NCBI GenBank assembly: GCA_944333375.1
Contig: CALVKX010000044.1
Coordinates: 1-11,884 of the forward strand
Direction: 5' to 3'
Source of the DNA: an uncultured Eubacteriales bacterium
GTDB lineage: Bacteria > Bacillota_A > Clostridia > Christensenellales > Aristaeellaceae
DNA length: 11,884 nt
In this document: in pieces, positions 1 through 6,562 of the stretch
Layout: the number at the start of each line of letters is the position of its first letter
Position numbering within the stretch: the stretch's first letter is position 1
Notes under the pieces: model-generated
Seen by the model: the letters and a program-made list of their open reading frames with translations, nothing else
What the model was told of the DNA's origin: nothing
Database searches by the model: none
Translations under genes and position numbers: made by a program

Positions 1-20
1 TCTTTCTTCAGCATCTTCAT
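1..20 (-). CDS. 5' end of an unidentified minus-strand gene (partial)
   Basis: On the minus strand an ATG at 20 (or the in-frame ATG at 14) opens a frame reading M-K-M-L-K-K before the window ends. AGGA at 30-27 lies 6 bases before the first ATG, and AGGTG at 25-21 lies 6 bases before the second, so either start has a plausible ribosome binding site. A TGnTATACT extended -10 lies just upstream. Only six codons are visible, so the product cannot be named. The call rests on start signals alone. Confidence 0.4.
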
Positions 21-31
21 CACCTGTCCTT

Positions 32-40
32 AGTATAGCA
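32..40 (-). promoter_or_regulatory. extended -10 promoter for the leftmost minus-strand gene
   Basis: Read on the minus strand, positions 40-32 give TGCTATACT, an extended -10 element (TGn plus a 5/6 match to TATAAT), with the ATG 12 bases further on. No good -35 is seen 17 bases upstream, as expected for extended -10 promoters. The TG overlaps the edge of the terminator at 40-68, so the promoter begins where the preceding transcript should end. The leader would be very short, about 5 to 11 bases. Confidence 0.4.
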
Positions 41-68
41 AAAAAGGCCGCATAATGCGACCTTTTTT
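40..68 (-). terminator. bidirectional intrinsic terminator
   Basis: AAAAAAGG (40-47) pairs with CCTTTTTT (61-68). One mismatch separates these arms from an inner CGCA/TGCG stem with loop TAA. Because the arms are A6 and T6, the hairpin would terminate in either direction. On the minus strand it would stop read-through from the ATPase gene before the gene starting at 20. It also forms half of the repeated two-hairpin module described separately. Confidence 0.8.
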
Positions 69-102
69 GACAGGCTGTGAGCCCCCGCAAAGCGGGGGCT
101 CA
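40..102 (-). repeat. two-hairpin palindromic module, copy 1
   Basis: Read on the minus strand, this is a perfect 11-bp hairpin (arms 102-92 and 88-78, GC core GAGCCCCCGC, loop TTT), then the linker CAGCCTGTC, then the A6/T6 terminator hairpin at 68-40. The order, linker and hairpin cores match copy 2 at 237-295. No coding potential is visible. It could be an intergenic palindromic element family or simply duplicated terminators; a genome-wide count would decide. Confidence 0.6.
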
Positions 103-129
103 GACTGCTGACAAACACTTTTCGGGAGG

Positions 130-216
130 TTTGGAGGGCCCGCAGGCCCTCCAAAGTGGATTCGTATCGCCCGGCTTTGCCGGGCGGGCGGGGAGTTTGC
201 GCCCCTGGGCGCAAAC
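130..216. repeat. three consecutive perfect palindromes between the module copies
   Basis: There are three independent stem-loops. The first has 11 bp: TTTGGAGGGCC at 130-140 pairs with 145-155, loop CGCA. The second has 8 bp: CGCCCGGC at 168-175 pairs with 179-186, loop TTT. The third has 9 bp: GTTTGCGCC at 195-203 pairs with 208-216, loop CCTG. None is followed by a T-run on either strand, so they are not classical terminators. Function unknown. Confidence 0.6.
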
Positions 217-236
217 ATTTCTTAAGCATTTGGCGG

Positions 237-295
237 AAAAGGCCGCCGTGGGCGGACTTTTTCGACAAACTGGAGCCTCCGCTTTGCGGGGGCTC
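237..295 (-). repeat. two-hairpin palindromic module, copy 2 (ATPase-proximal, terminator-like)
   Basis: On the minus strand a GAGCCCCCGC hairpin (arms 295-286 and 282-273, one G-T pair, loop AAA) is followed by linker CAGTTTGTCG and a second hairpin. In the second hairpin AAAAG...CCGCC (237-247) pairs with GGCGG...CTTTT (251-261), with one mismatch. The flanking A and T runs make the second hairpin a plausible terminator for the ATPase gene ending at 352. A weak third hairpin (CCGGC 322-326 with GCCGG 333-337) lies between it and the stop codon. Together with copy 1 and the three intervening palindromes, this accounts for most of the 331-base gene-free stretch 21-351. Confidence 0.55.
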
Positions 296-351
296 TGTTC
301 GTTCGGGAAGGCTTGGTCTGCCCGGCAAAAAGGCCGGCGCGGGGGAGAAGA

Positions 352-2700
352 TCACAGCGGTGTATTGCGCTGCGCTGTGTGCGCAGGACGATGGGCGCGC
401 CGCACCAGCGCGCCAAGCCCGATCTGAATCAGGGGCGCCAGCACCGCCGCCGCGGCAAGCACAAGCCATTGCCTCCCCAAAACGGGCAACAGATAAAATA
501 CCCGCGGGAACAGCCCAACCGCCCCCGCAAAGGCCGCGGCCATCACCGCCACCAGCGCGCCGCGCAGGAGGTTGAGGGGCAGGCAGGTCAGCAGCAGCAC
601 CACCAGCCCGGAATAACCGGCGATCAGCGTGCTGAGCGTGCTGACCGTGTCCCGGGAGAAGCCCAGGGTATCGGAGCAGGCCATCAGAGGGATGATGAGG
701 GCCGCGGTGCATACGCCGCCGGGCAGGGCGCGCATGATGACGTTGCGAAGAAAGCTGCCGCTGACACGGTCACTGCTGGGCTGTAGGGCCAGCACGAACG
801 AGGGGAAGCCGATGGTCAGGGAGCTGACGAGGGTGAGCTGAATGGGGGCGAAGGGATAGGCGTAGGGAAGCGCGAGCAGAAGAAGGGAGAGGATGAGGCT
901 GAAGATGTTCTTGACCAGGAACAGCGACGCGGCGCGCGTGATGTTGTTGATGACCCTGCGGCCCTCCAGGACGATGCGGGGCATCACATCGAAGTCGCCG
1001 TCCAGCAGGGTGATCTGCGCCACGCGGCACGCGGCGTCGCTGCCGCCGGCCATGGCGATGGAGCAGTCCGCCGCCTTGAGCGCCGGGATGTCGTTGACGC
1101 CGTCGCCCACCATGGCCACGCCGTGGCCGTCCCGGCGCAGGGCTTCGATGAGCCCGCGCTTATCCTGCGGGGAAACACGACCGAAGATCGCGTATTCGCG
1201 CGACAGGGCGGTGTAGTCCTTTTCCCCCTCGATGGCGGAGAGGTCCACCATGTGCTCCGCGCCGGGCACACCGGCCGCCAGGGCGGCGTGAGAAACCGTT
1301 AAGGGACTGTCCCCGGAGATGACCTTGAGCGTCACGCCCTGCTCGCCGAAATAACGGACCGTCTTTTGCACGTTGGGCCGCAACGCGTCACGCAGGCAAA
1401 GCAGCGCCAGGGGGACGAGGCCGTCCGGCAGCTCCTCCAGAGAGAGGGAGGCGTCCGATCTGGCCAGGGCGAGCACGCGCAGGCCCTGTGAGGCCAGCGC
1501 CTGCGCCTTTTCCAGCACGGGACCGTGAAGGAGGCGCTCCGGCGCGCCCAGCACCACGCTGCCCAGCGCCTCAAACTGCGCCGCCGACCATTTGCGGGCG
1601 CTGGAGAAGGGAATGGAACATACCGCATCCGGGGCCTCCGTGGCGCAAAACGCTTCCTCGAGCGCCCGGACGGTCGGGGTGAGGTCCGTGGAAGCGCGCA
1701 GCAACGCGGCCATGCACGCAGCGATGTCTTCGGCGGACGCGCCATCCAGAGGCAGCGTCTGCTCCAGAACCATCTCGCCGCTGGTCAGGGTGCCGGTCTT
1801 GTCCATGCACACCACGTCCGTGCGGGCCAGCGTCTCGATGCCAAAGAGCTCGTTGACCAGCGCGTTTCGCCGCCCCAGGGCAACCACACCCGCCGCCAGG
1901 GACACCGAGGTCAGCAAAATCAGCCCCTCGGGGATCATGCCCAGCACCGATGCGACCGTCCCGGTGACAGCCTCTTCTAGGCTGAGGCTTAGCGCGGTAT
2001 ACTGCCTGAGGAACATGACGGCACCAAGGGGGACGATAATCAGGGAAACCCAGCGGATGATGCGGCGCATGTCGCGCATCAGCTCGCTCTGGGCGCGGCG
2101 CACCTGGCGCGCGGAGAGCTGAAGCCGCCCGGCGTAGCTGTCCGCGCCCACGGCCGTCAGCCGCGCCGCCACGGACCCGCTGACCAGAAAGCTGCCGGAA
2201 TAAAGCGCATCGCCCGCGGCCTTGGAGACAGGCGCGCTCTCGCCCGTCAGCAGCGATTCGTCCGCCTCGGCCGTCCCGGAGAGGACCTGCGCGTCGGCGG
2301 GAATCTGGTCCCCCCGGGAGATGAGCACCACGTCGTCCAGGACCAGCTCCTGGGGCGGGAGGGAACATTCCTCCCCATCACGCATCACGCGCACCGGGCG
2401 CTCGCTGAGAAGCTGGAGCCGGTCATGGGTGCGCTTGGCACGCAGCTCCTGAACGGTTCCAATGAGCGTGTTGGAAAGCACCACGCCCAGAAACAGCATA
2501 TCGCGATGACTGCCCACCCACAGCAAAAGCCCGGCGAGTACAAGGTTGAGCAGGTTAAAAAGCGTCATGACGTTGCGCCGGAGAATATCGGCTATCCCGC
2601 CTTCCTTCTGGCGGGGCATGACGTTGCCTTGGCCGCGCTCGCGCCGGGAGCGGACCTGCTCCTGCGTAAGTCCGTACAGGGGGGTATCTTTGGCATGCAT
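352..2700 (-). CDS. P-type cation-transporting ATPase, CtpE-like
   Basis: This is a 782-residue ATP-driven cation pump of the plasma membrane. It carries all P-type hallmarks: TGES in the actuator domain (T152-G153-E154), the phosphorylated aspartate in DKTGT (D300), and GDGVND in the P domain (532-537). The nucleotide-binding region has GAPE without the usual preceding Lys. TM4 carries PEGL (257-260), the signature of Ca-type and CtpE-like pumps rather than the CPC of heavy-metal exporters. About ten membrane segments are visible, with QLTLVSSLTIGFPSF in TM6 as in CtpE relatives. CtpE of mycobacteria is a calcium importer, so Ca uptake is the best guess, but the ion is inferred. The start at 2700 is chosen because GAGGAG lies 9 bases upstream; the in-frame ATG at 2727 has no ribosome binding site. 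The gene is monocistronic and divergent from the aldolase gene. Confidence 0.9.
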   Translation of the reverse strand: MHAKDTPLYGLTQEQVRSRRERGQGNVMPRQKEGGIADILRRNVMTLFNLLNLVLAGLLLWVGSHRDMLFLGVVLSNTLIGTVQELRAKRTHDRLQLLSERPVRVMRDGEECSLPPQELVLDDVVLISRGDQIPADAQVLSGTAEADESLLTGESAPVSKAAGDALYSGSFLVSGSVAARLTAVGADSYAGRLQLSARQVRRAQSELMRDMRRIIRWVSLIIVPLGAVMFLRQYTALSLSLEEAVTGTVASVLGMIPEGLILLTSVSLAAGVVALGRRNALVNELFGIETLARTDVVCMDKTGTLTSGEMVLEQTLPLDGASAEDIAACMAALLRASTDLTPTVRALEEAFCATEAPDAVCSIPFSSARKWSAAQFEALGSVVLGAPERLLHGPVLEKAQALASQGLRVLALARSDASLSLEELPDGLVPLALLCLRDALRPNVQKTVRYFGEQGVTLKVISGDSPLTVSHAALAAGVPGAEHMVDLSAIEGEKDYTALSREYAIFGRVSPQDKRGLIEALRRDGHGVAMVGDGVNDIPALKAADCSIAMAGGSDAACRVAQITLLDGDFDVMPRIVLEGRRVINNITRAASLFLVKNIFSLILSLLLLALPYAYPFAPIQLTLVSSLTIGFPSFVLALQPSSDRVSGSFLRNVIMRALPGGVCTAALIIPLMACSDTLGFSRDTVSTLSTLIAGYSGLVVLLLTCLPLNLLRGALVAVMAAAFAGAVGLFPRVFYLLPVLGRQWLVLAAAAVLAPLIQIGLGALVRRAHRPAHTAQRNTPL

Positions 2701-2714
2701 GGCGTTGTACTCCT

Positions 2715-2753
2715 CAGCCGGCGGCATGTTGTATGCTCGGAAAACCGCCGCTG
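2715..2753 (-). promoter_or_regulatory. stem-loop in the ATPase mRNA leader, abutting the RBS
   Basis: On the minus strand CAGCGGCGG (2753-2745) can pair with CCGCC-G-GCTG (2724-2715), giving a 9-bp stem with one bulged G and a 20-base loop. The 5' arm would begin near the predicted transcription start, and the 3' arm touches the first base of the GAGGAG ribosome binding site (2715-2710). It could stabilise the 5' end or influence initiation. No known riboswitch class is recognised. Confidence 0.35.
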
Positions 2754-2759
2754 TTTTTC

Positions 2760-2788
2760 ATTATAACATGCCGGGACGCATCGGGAAA
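2760..2788 (-). promoter_or_regulatory. extended -10 sigma-A promoter of the ATPase gene
   Basis: On the minus strand a perfect TGTTATAAT extended -10 is present (TATAAT at 2765-2760). The -35 17 bases upstream is weak (TTTCCC at 2788-2783), as is common with extended -10 promoters. The predicted start of transcription is near 2753, giving a leader of about 53 bases. Confidence 0.65.
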
Positions 2789-2791
2789 GGC

Positions 2792-2820
2792 TTGACACCC
2801 GCGCGGCGGATGTGTACGAT
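2792..2820 (+). promoter_or_regulatory. sigma-A promoter of the threonine aldolase gene
   Basis: A consensus TTGACA (2792-2797) is followed after 17 bases by TACGAT (2815-2820), a 4/6 match to TATAAT. Transcription would begin near 2827, leaving a leader of about 30 bases. The -35 is only 3 bases from the -35 position of the divergent ATPase promoter. Confidence 0.65.
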
Positions 2821-2856
2821 AATATTTTGCAGGACAAGCGAAGGGAGAATGGATCT

Positions 2857-3891
2857 ATGCTGCATTTTGAATGTGATTATGCCTGCGGCGCGGCGCAGCC
2901 TGTTTTGGACGCGCTGGTGAGGACCAACGGGGAGGAGACCTCCGGGTATGGCGAGGACCCGCACTGCGAGCGCGCGCGCGACCTCATTCGCCAGCAATGC
3001 CGCTGTCCCGAAGCGGCCGTGCACTTCGTTACGGGCGGAACCCAGGCGAACCTGACGGTCATCGCCGCGGGGCTGAGGCCTTTTGAAGGTGTGCTGTGCG
3101 CGGATACGGGCCATATCAACGTGCATGAGACGGGATCGGTGGAGGCCACGGGCCACAAGGTGCTGGCGCTGCCCGGCCGGGAGGGGAAGATCAGCGCCGG
3201 ACAGGTGCGCGCGGCCGTGGAGGCGCACCGCGCCGACGCGACGCATGAGCATATGGTCCGGCCTGCGATGGTCTATATCAGCCATCCAACGGAGGTGGGT
3301 ACGCTGTATACGCGCACGGAGCTGGAGGCGCTCTCCCGGACCTGCCGCGAGCTGGGAATCAGGCTGTTTTTGGACGGCGCGCGCCTGGGTTACGCCCTGG
3401 CCGCGCAGCCGGATGTGGACCTGCCCTTCCTGGCTGGCACGTGCGATGCCTTCACCATCGGCGGCACCAAGGTGGGCCTGCTCTTTGGCGAGGCCATTGT
3501 GCTGACCGATGAGGCGCTCAACGACTGCTTCCGCTACCACATCAAGCAGCGCGGCGGGATGCTGGCCAAGGGGAGGCTGCTGGGCGTGCAGTTTGAGGCG
3601 ATGCTGGAAAACGGCGACTACGTCCGCCAGGCGGCACGCGCCAACGCCATGGCGCAGGAGCTCAAGGCCGCCTTTGTGCGGCACGGTTGCGCGCTGTACA
3701 GCGATACCGTTGCCAATCAGATCTTTCCCATCCTGCCCGACGCGGCGGCTGGGAGGCTGGCGGAAAAATACGTCTTCTCCTTCTGGGAGCGCGTGGACGC
3801 GGGCCATCAGGCGGTGCGCTTTTGCACCAATGTGACCACGCCGCGCGCCGAGGTGGACGCGCTTTTGGCGGACATTGAGGCGGCGTTTTAA
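2857..3891 (+). CDS. threonine aldolase family PLP enzyme
   Basis: This is a 344-residue cytosolic fold-type I PLP enzyme, close in length to E. coli LtaE (about 333). Low-specificity L-threonine aldolases cleave L-threonine or L-allo-threonine to glycine and acetaldehyde. Visible features are the phosphate-binding GGTQAN loop (60-65), H86 and H90-E91 in HINVHETG near the cofactor ring, D173 in DGARLG for the pyridine nitrogen, and the Schiff-base lysine K205 in GGTKVG. The start is the ATG at 2857, with GGGAG 9 bases upstream. An earlier in-frame ATG at 2812 lies inside the promoter and is rejected. No intrinsic terminator is seen after the stop. A related beta-eliminating lyase or other amino-acid aldolase specificity cannot be excluded from sequence alone. 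Confidence 0.88.
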   Translation: MLHFECDYACGAAQPVLDALVRTNGEETSGYGEDPHCERARDLIRQQCRCPEAAVHFVTGGTQANLTVIAAGLRPFEGVLCADTGHINVHETGSVEATGHKVLALPGREGKISAGQVRAAVEAHRADATHEHMVRPAMVYISHPTEVGTLYTRTELEALSRTCRELGIRLFLDGARLGYALAAQPDVDLPFLAGTCDAFTIGGTKVGLLFGEAIVLTDEALNDCFRYHIKQRGGMLAKGRLLGVQFEAMLENGDYVRQAARANAMAQELKAAFVRHGCALYSDTVANQIFPILPDAAAGRLAEKYVFSFWERVDAGHQAVRFCTNVTTPRAEVDALLADIEAAF

Positions 3892-3913
3892 GGCTGTGGG
3901 TGGCAAAGCACAC

Positions 3914-3993
3914 AAAAAAGTTACATCATTGAAAAAACAGTCCTTAAAAAGTAAGAAAAAAGCGTTGACAGCGTAATAAAATTGTAATATTAT
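3914..3993 (+). promoter_or_regulatory. A-tract upstream region and strong sigma-A promoter of the secreted cell-wall protein
   Basis: A consensus TTGACA (3965-3970) and TATTAT (3988-3993, 5/6) are separated by 17 bases. Upstream lie four A-tracts at 3914-3919, 3932-3937, 3946-3950 and 3956-3961. The closest two are about one helical turn apart, resembling an UP element or intrinsic bend. This is the most AT-rich stretch in an otherwise GC-rich window. Transcription should start near 4000, giving a leader of about 78 bases. Confidence 0.75.
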
Positions 3994-4010
3994 AAGCATG
4001 ATACAAAGGG

Positions 4011-4054
4011 CTGCATCCGTTTGGATGGAAGCAGAAATGAATCGGCGAAGGCCG
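4011..4054 (+). promoter_or_regulatory. structured leader with two small hairpins
   Basis: Between promoter and start codon, CTGC-ATCC (4011-4018) can pair with GGAT and GCAG (4023-4034), with GGAA bulged between the two helices. CGGC (4043-4046) pairs with GCCG (4051-4054) around a GAAG loop. The GGAGGG ribosome binding site follows at 4066-4071. I compared it from memory with c-di-GMP and c-di-AMP riboswitch signatures and found no match. Leader structure is seen; regulation is only a possibility. Confidence 0.35.
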
Positions 4055-4077
4055 TTAAGGAACACGGAGGGTACACC

Positions 4078-6462
4078 ATGAGGAACGACCATAGGACAAA
4101 AAAGACATTCGCCGCGGCACCGCGTCCGTTGTTGGCGCTTGTTTTGGCGGTGTGTCTGCTTGTTTGCGCGCTTCCCACGGCCTGGGCATCCTCCGTGGGC
4201 TCGGGCCCTTCCAGCCTCAGCCGCAGCACGACTCCGACGTATATCAAGCTGTCGCGCTCGGTGCTGATTTTTCAGGGCGACACCTATGGCAACGGGGCGT
4301 CGCTGACACTCACGGCAGGCACGGTGTGTCAGCTCTATTCGGAGAACTATTACACGGCCTCCGACGGGTTGCAGTACCATAGCCTGTATTATCTCAACAA
4401 GCGCTATAACGTGCTTCGCACCGATATCCAGGGCGATATCATGACCTCCGCGGAGGTGGAAAGCTACATCACCGGCACGCTGTGGAAGCAGACCGCATAC
4501 AGCACGCTTCGAGAGCGCGACGGGCTGGTGGGCGATATCCGGGTGCATGCCGTGCAGCTTGCGCTGAGCCGCCTGGGCTATTACAGCGGAGCGCTGGACG
4601 GCGATTACGGCGAGAAGACCAATACGGCCATGAAGGAGTTCCAGCGCGCCAACGGCCTGGACCCCGACGGCTCCGCGGGCCCGCTCAGCCAGCCGGTGCT
4701 CTTTGCCCTGGCGTCCGGCAGCGCCGTTACAGGCGGCGGCACCACCTCCGGCGGCTCCAGCAGCTCCGGCAGCTCCAGCGGTTCGGGCTCCACCAGCTCG
4801 GGCAGCACCTCTCCGTCCAGCGGCACGCTTAAGACCACGGCCAGCGTCAACCTGCGCAAAAACGCCTCCACCTCGTCGGCCAGGCTGGCCGTTGTGCCCA
4901 AGGGCGTCAACCTCAGCTATACCGAAACCTATGTGAAAAGCGGCGTGACCTGGTTCAAGGTCCGTTACAACAGCCTGACCGGCTGGCTGATGGGAACCTA
5001 TGTCAGCGCCGCCGGAAACGCCAGCAGCCCGGCCATCGGCACCGTCACCATCACCATGCCCGGCACCCGCGTGCGTGACGCCGCCGACGGCAACAAGACC
5101 GGCACCGTGCTGGCCAAGGGAACCGTGGTGGACCTGCTGGCGCAACCGACCTCGGCGGCCGGGTACACGTGGTATAACATCCGCACCTCCAGCGGCCTGG
5201 TGGGCTTTGTGCGCGGCGACTGCGCCACCGCCAGCATCGGGGGCGGCACCGGCGGATCGGGCGGCGGCTCCTCGGTGGTTCCCAGCACCGACAAGACCTT
5301 TGTGCGCCTTCCGGCCAATACCCGGCTGTTCACCACCGAAACCATGCCCTCCTCGGGCGGCGTTACGGTTGCGGCGGGGACGGTGCTGCAAATGGTCAGC
5401 ACCACGACCTATACCGCCGGCGGGGTGGAATATTGTTCTCTCTACTACAACAACCAGCGCTATAACGCCGTTTACAGCGACGTCAAGAGCGGCATCCTCA
5501 GCAGCACGGACCTCGCCGCCTATGTCAAGACCCTCTGGTCCAGCGCCCTGGGTTCCTCGCTCAAGCGCGAGCTGGGACTGGTCGGTGACATCCGCGTCTA
5601 TGCCCTGCAGGTCGCCCTCTCCTCCCTGGGCTATTATACGGGCAACCTGGACGGCACCTATGGCTCGGGCACGGAGAGCGCGGTGCGCAATTTCCAGCGC
5701 AAGGCCAAGATTACCGTGGACGGCGACTGTGGCGTTGAAACCTGGTCCGTTCTGACCGCGCAGGTGCTGGGCACCGGCAGCGGCGGCGGCACGGGCGGCT
5801 CCACCGGCGGCAGCACGGGCGGCGGCTCGGTGACGGTAACGGATTTCGGAACCGTCAACACCGTTGTCAAGGCGAGCTGGGATTGGGACAACGCCGGCAT
5901 CGATCTCTTCCCCAAGGGCAGCTATGCCACGGTCATGGATGTGGCTACCGGCAAGGTCTTCCGCATCTACCGCTGGTCTGGCTCCAGGCATGCCGACTGC
6001 GTGCCCGCCACCGCGGCCGATACGCAGGTGATGTGCGAGATCGTCGGCTTCCCCTACAACAGCAACCATCCCACCAGCAGCCAGCTCGAGCTCATCAAGG
6101 CCGACGGCGACAGCGATGTGGTCAACTATACCTGGCCGGACTTCAAAAACAAGTTTGGCGGCGCCACCAATATCGGAAGCGCCTGGGACCGCCGCGCCGC
6201 GCTGCTCAACGTCAACGGAACCGTCTATCCGGTGAGCATCTACGGCTTCCCGCACGGCTTTAACGGCACCGACAGCTTTGCCAAGTCCCGCTTCCCCAAC
6301 GAGCAGTACTTCTATGCCGTCAATAACTACTACGGCATGATGTGCGTGCATTTCGTGGGCAGCACCACCCACAGCGGTACCACGCCTGACTCCAAGCACC
6401 AGGCGGCCATCACCACGGCGTATGAATACGCCAAGAAGCTCTGGCCCACGCTGGTCAGATAA
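4078..6462 (+). CDS. secreted cell-wall protein: duplicated PG-binding units, two SH3-type domains and an unassigned C-terminal domain
   Basis: This is a 794-residue exported protein. It has a signal peptide (basic n-region, hydrophobic core 18-33, AWA cleavage site after residue 37). Next comes unit 1 (55-211), a domain of about 95 residues I cannot assign followed by a PG_binding_1-type repeat (152-211). A Gly/Ser linker (216-246), SH3-type domain 1 (251-311) and SH3-type domain 2 (321-382) follow. After a second Gly-rich linker comes unit 2 (407-565), a clear duplicate of unit 1 with its own PG-binding repeat (505-565). A third Gly-rich linker leads to the C-terminal domain (590-794). That domain has H638, D640, D648, H726, C756, H758 and H765 in motifs such as SRHAD and CVHFVGSTTHSG, suggesting a metal- or cysteine-dependent enzyme, possibly a murein hydrolase; this is inference. 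The start is ATG 4078 with GGAGGG 6 bases upstream. It is transcribed alone, from its own strong promoter to its own terminator. Confidence 0.85.
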   Translation: MRNDHRTKKTFAAAPRPLLALVLAVCLLVCALPTAWASSVGSGPSSLSRSTTPTYIKLSRSVLIFQGDTYGNGASLTLTAGTVCQLYSENYYTASDGLQYHSLYYLNKRYNVLRTDIQGDIMTSAEVESYITGTLWKQTAYSTLRERDGLVGDIRVHAVQLALSRLGYYSGALDGDYGEKTNTAMKEFQRANGLDPDGSAGPLSQPVLFALASGSAVTGGGTTSGGSSSSGSSSGSGSTSSGSTSPSSGTLKTTASVNLRKNASTSSARLAVVPKGVNLSYTETYVKSGVTWFKVRYNSLTGWLMGTYVSAAGNASSPAIGTVTITMPGTRVRDAADGNKTGTVLAKGTVVDLLAQPTSAAGYTWYNIRTSSGLVGFVRGDCATASIGGGTGGSGGGSSVVPSTDKTFVRLPANTRLFTTETMPSSGGVTVAAGTVLQMVSTTTYTAGGVEYCSLYYNNQRYNAVYSDVKSGILSSTDLAAYVKTLWSSALGSSLKRELGLVGDIRVYALQVALSSLGYYTGNLDGTYGSGTESAVRNFQRKAKITVDGDCGVETWSVLTAQVLGTGSGGGTGGSTGGSTGGGSVTVTDFGTVNTVVKASWDWDNAGIDLFPKGSYATVMDVATGKVFRIYRWSGSRHADCVPATAADTQVMCEIVGFPYNSNHPTSSQLELIKADGDSDVVNYTWPDFKNKFGGATNIGSAWDRRAALLNVNGTVYPVSIYGFPHGFNGTDSFAKSRFPNEQYFYAVNNYYGMMCVHFVGSTTHSGTTPDSKHQAAITTAYEYAKKLWPTLVR

Positions 6463-6479
6463 TCCGTTGCCCCCTTCCG

Positions 6480-6511
6480 TCCCCGCAGCAGCGCTGCGGG
6501 GATGTTTTTTT
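6480..6511 (+). terminator. intrinsic terminator after the cell-wall protein gene
   Basis: CCCCGCAG (6481-6488) pairs with CTGCGGGG (6494-6501) around loop CAGCG. The stem extends one pair by T6480-A6502 and is followed by a seven-T run (6505-6511). This is a textbook rho-independent terminator 18 bases past the stop codon. Confidence 0.92.
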
Positions 6512-6562
6512 CACCCGGTTTGCATATCCTTGTTTCGGAAACCTGGCAAAAGGAGGCGTCGT

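Noticed and set aside
67..72. TTGACA on the plus strand at the edge of the terminator
   Set aside because: There is no -10 at 16-18 bases (the region is a GC hairpin) and no plus-strand gene follows.
20..712. Minus-strand open frame of 230 codons across the palindrome region and the 3' end of the ATPase gene
   Set aside because: It is Arg/Pro-rich low-complexity translation through palindromes and out of frame with the ATPase. No start signal or homology is recognisable.
3895..3919. Terminator after the aldolase gene
   Set aside because: Only an imperfect hairpin with bulges can be drawn, and it is followed by A residues rather than T on the plus strand.
4021..4077. Upstream TTG start extending the cell-wall protein by 19 residues
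   Set aside because: It lies just after the predicted transcription start without an RBS. It would put a polar segment before the signal peptide, whereas ATG 4078 has GGAGGG 6 bases upstream.
3899..4077. Cyclic-dinucleotide riboswitch before the cell-wall gene
   Set aside because: The conserved core segments I know for GEMM-I/II and the ydaO class are absent, and the ~78-base leader is too short for ydaO.
2761..6399. Open reading frame of about 1,200 codons on the minus strand antisense to the aldolase and cell-wall genes
   Set aside because: It has no ribosome binding site or recognisable motif. The plus-strand frames it overlaps have catalytic motifs, a signal peptide, promoters and a terminator. 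Long antisense frames are expected in GC-rich DNA.
5845..6462. YkuD L,D-transpeptidase or NlpC/P60 assignment for the C-terminal domain
   Set aside because: The domain has Cys and His residues but not the SHGC-type YkuD motif, nor the NlpC/P60 Cys-His-His order in recognisable contexts.
6520..6552. Possible forespore sigma-factor promoter (GCATA then GGCAAAA) before the P-loop ATPase gene
   Set aside because: The spacing is off, and the -10-like segment runs into the AGGAGG ribosome binding site, leaving no room for a leader.
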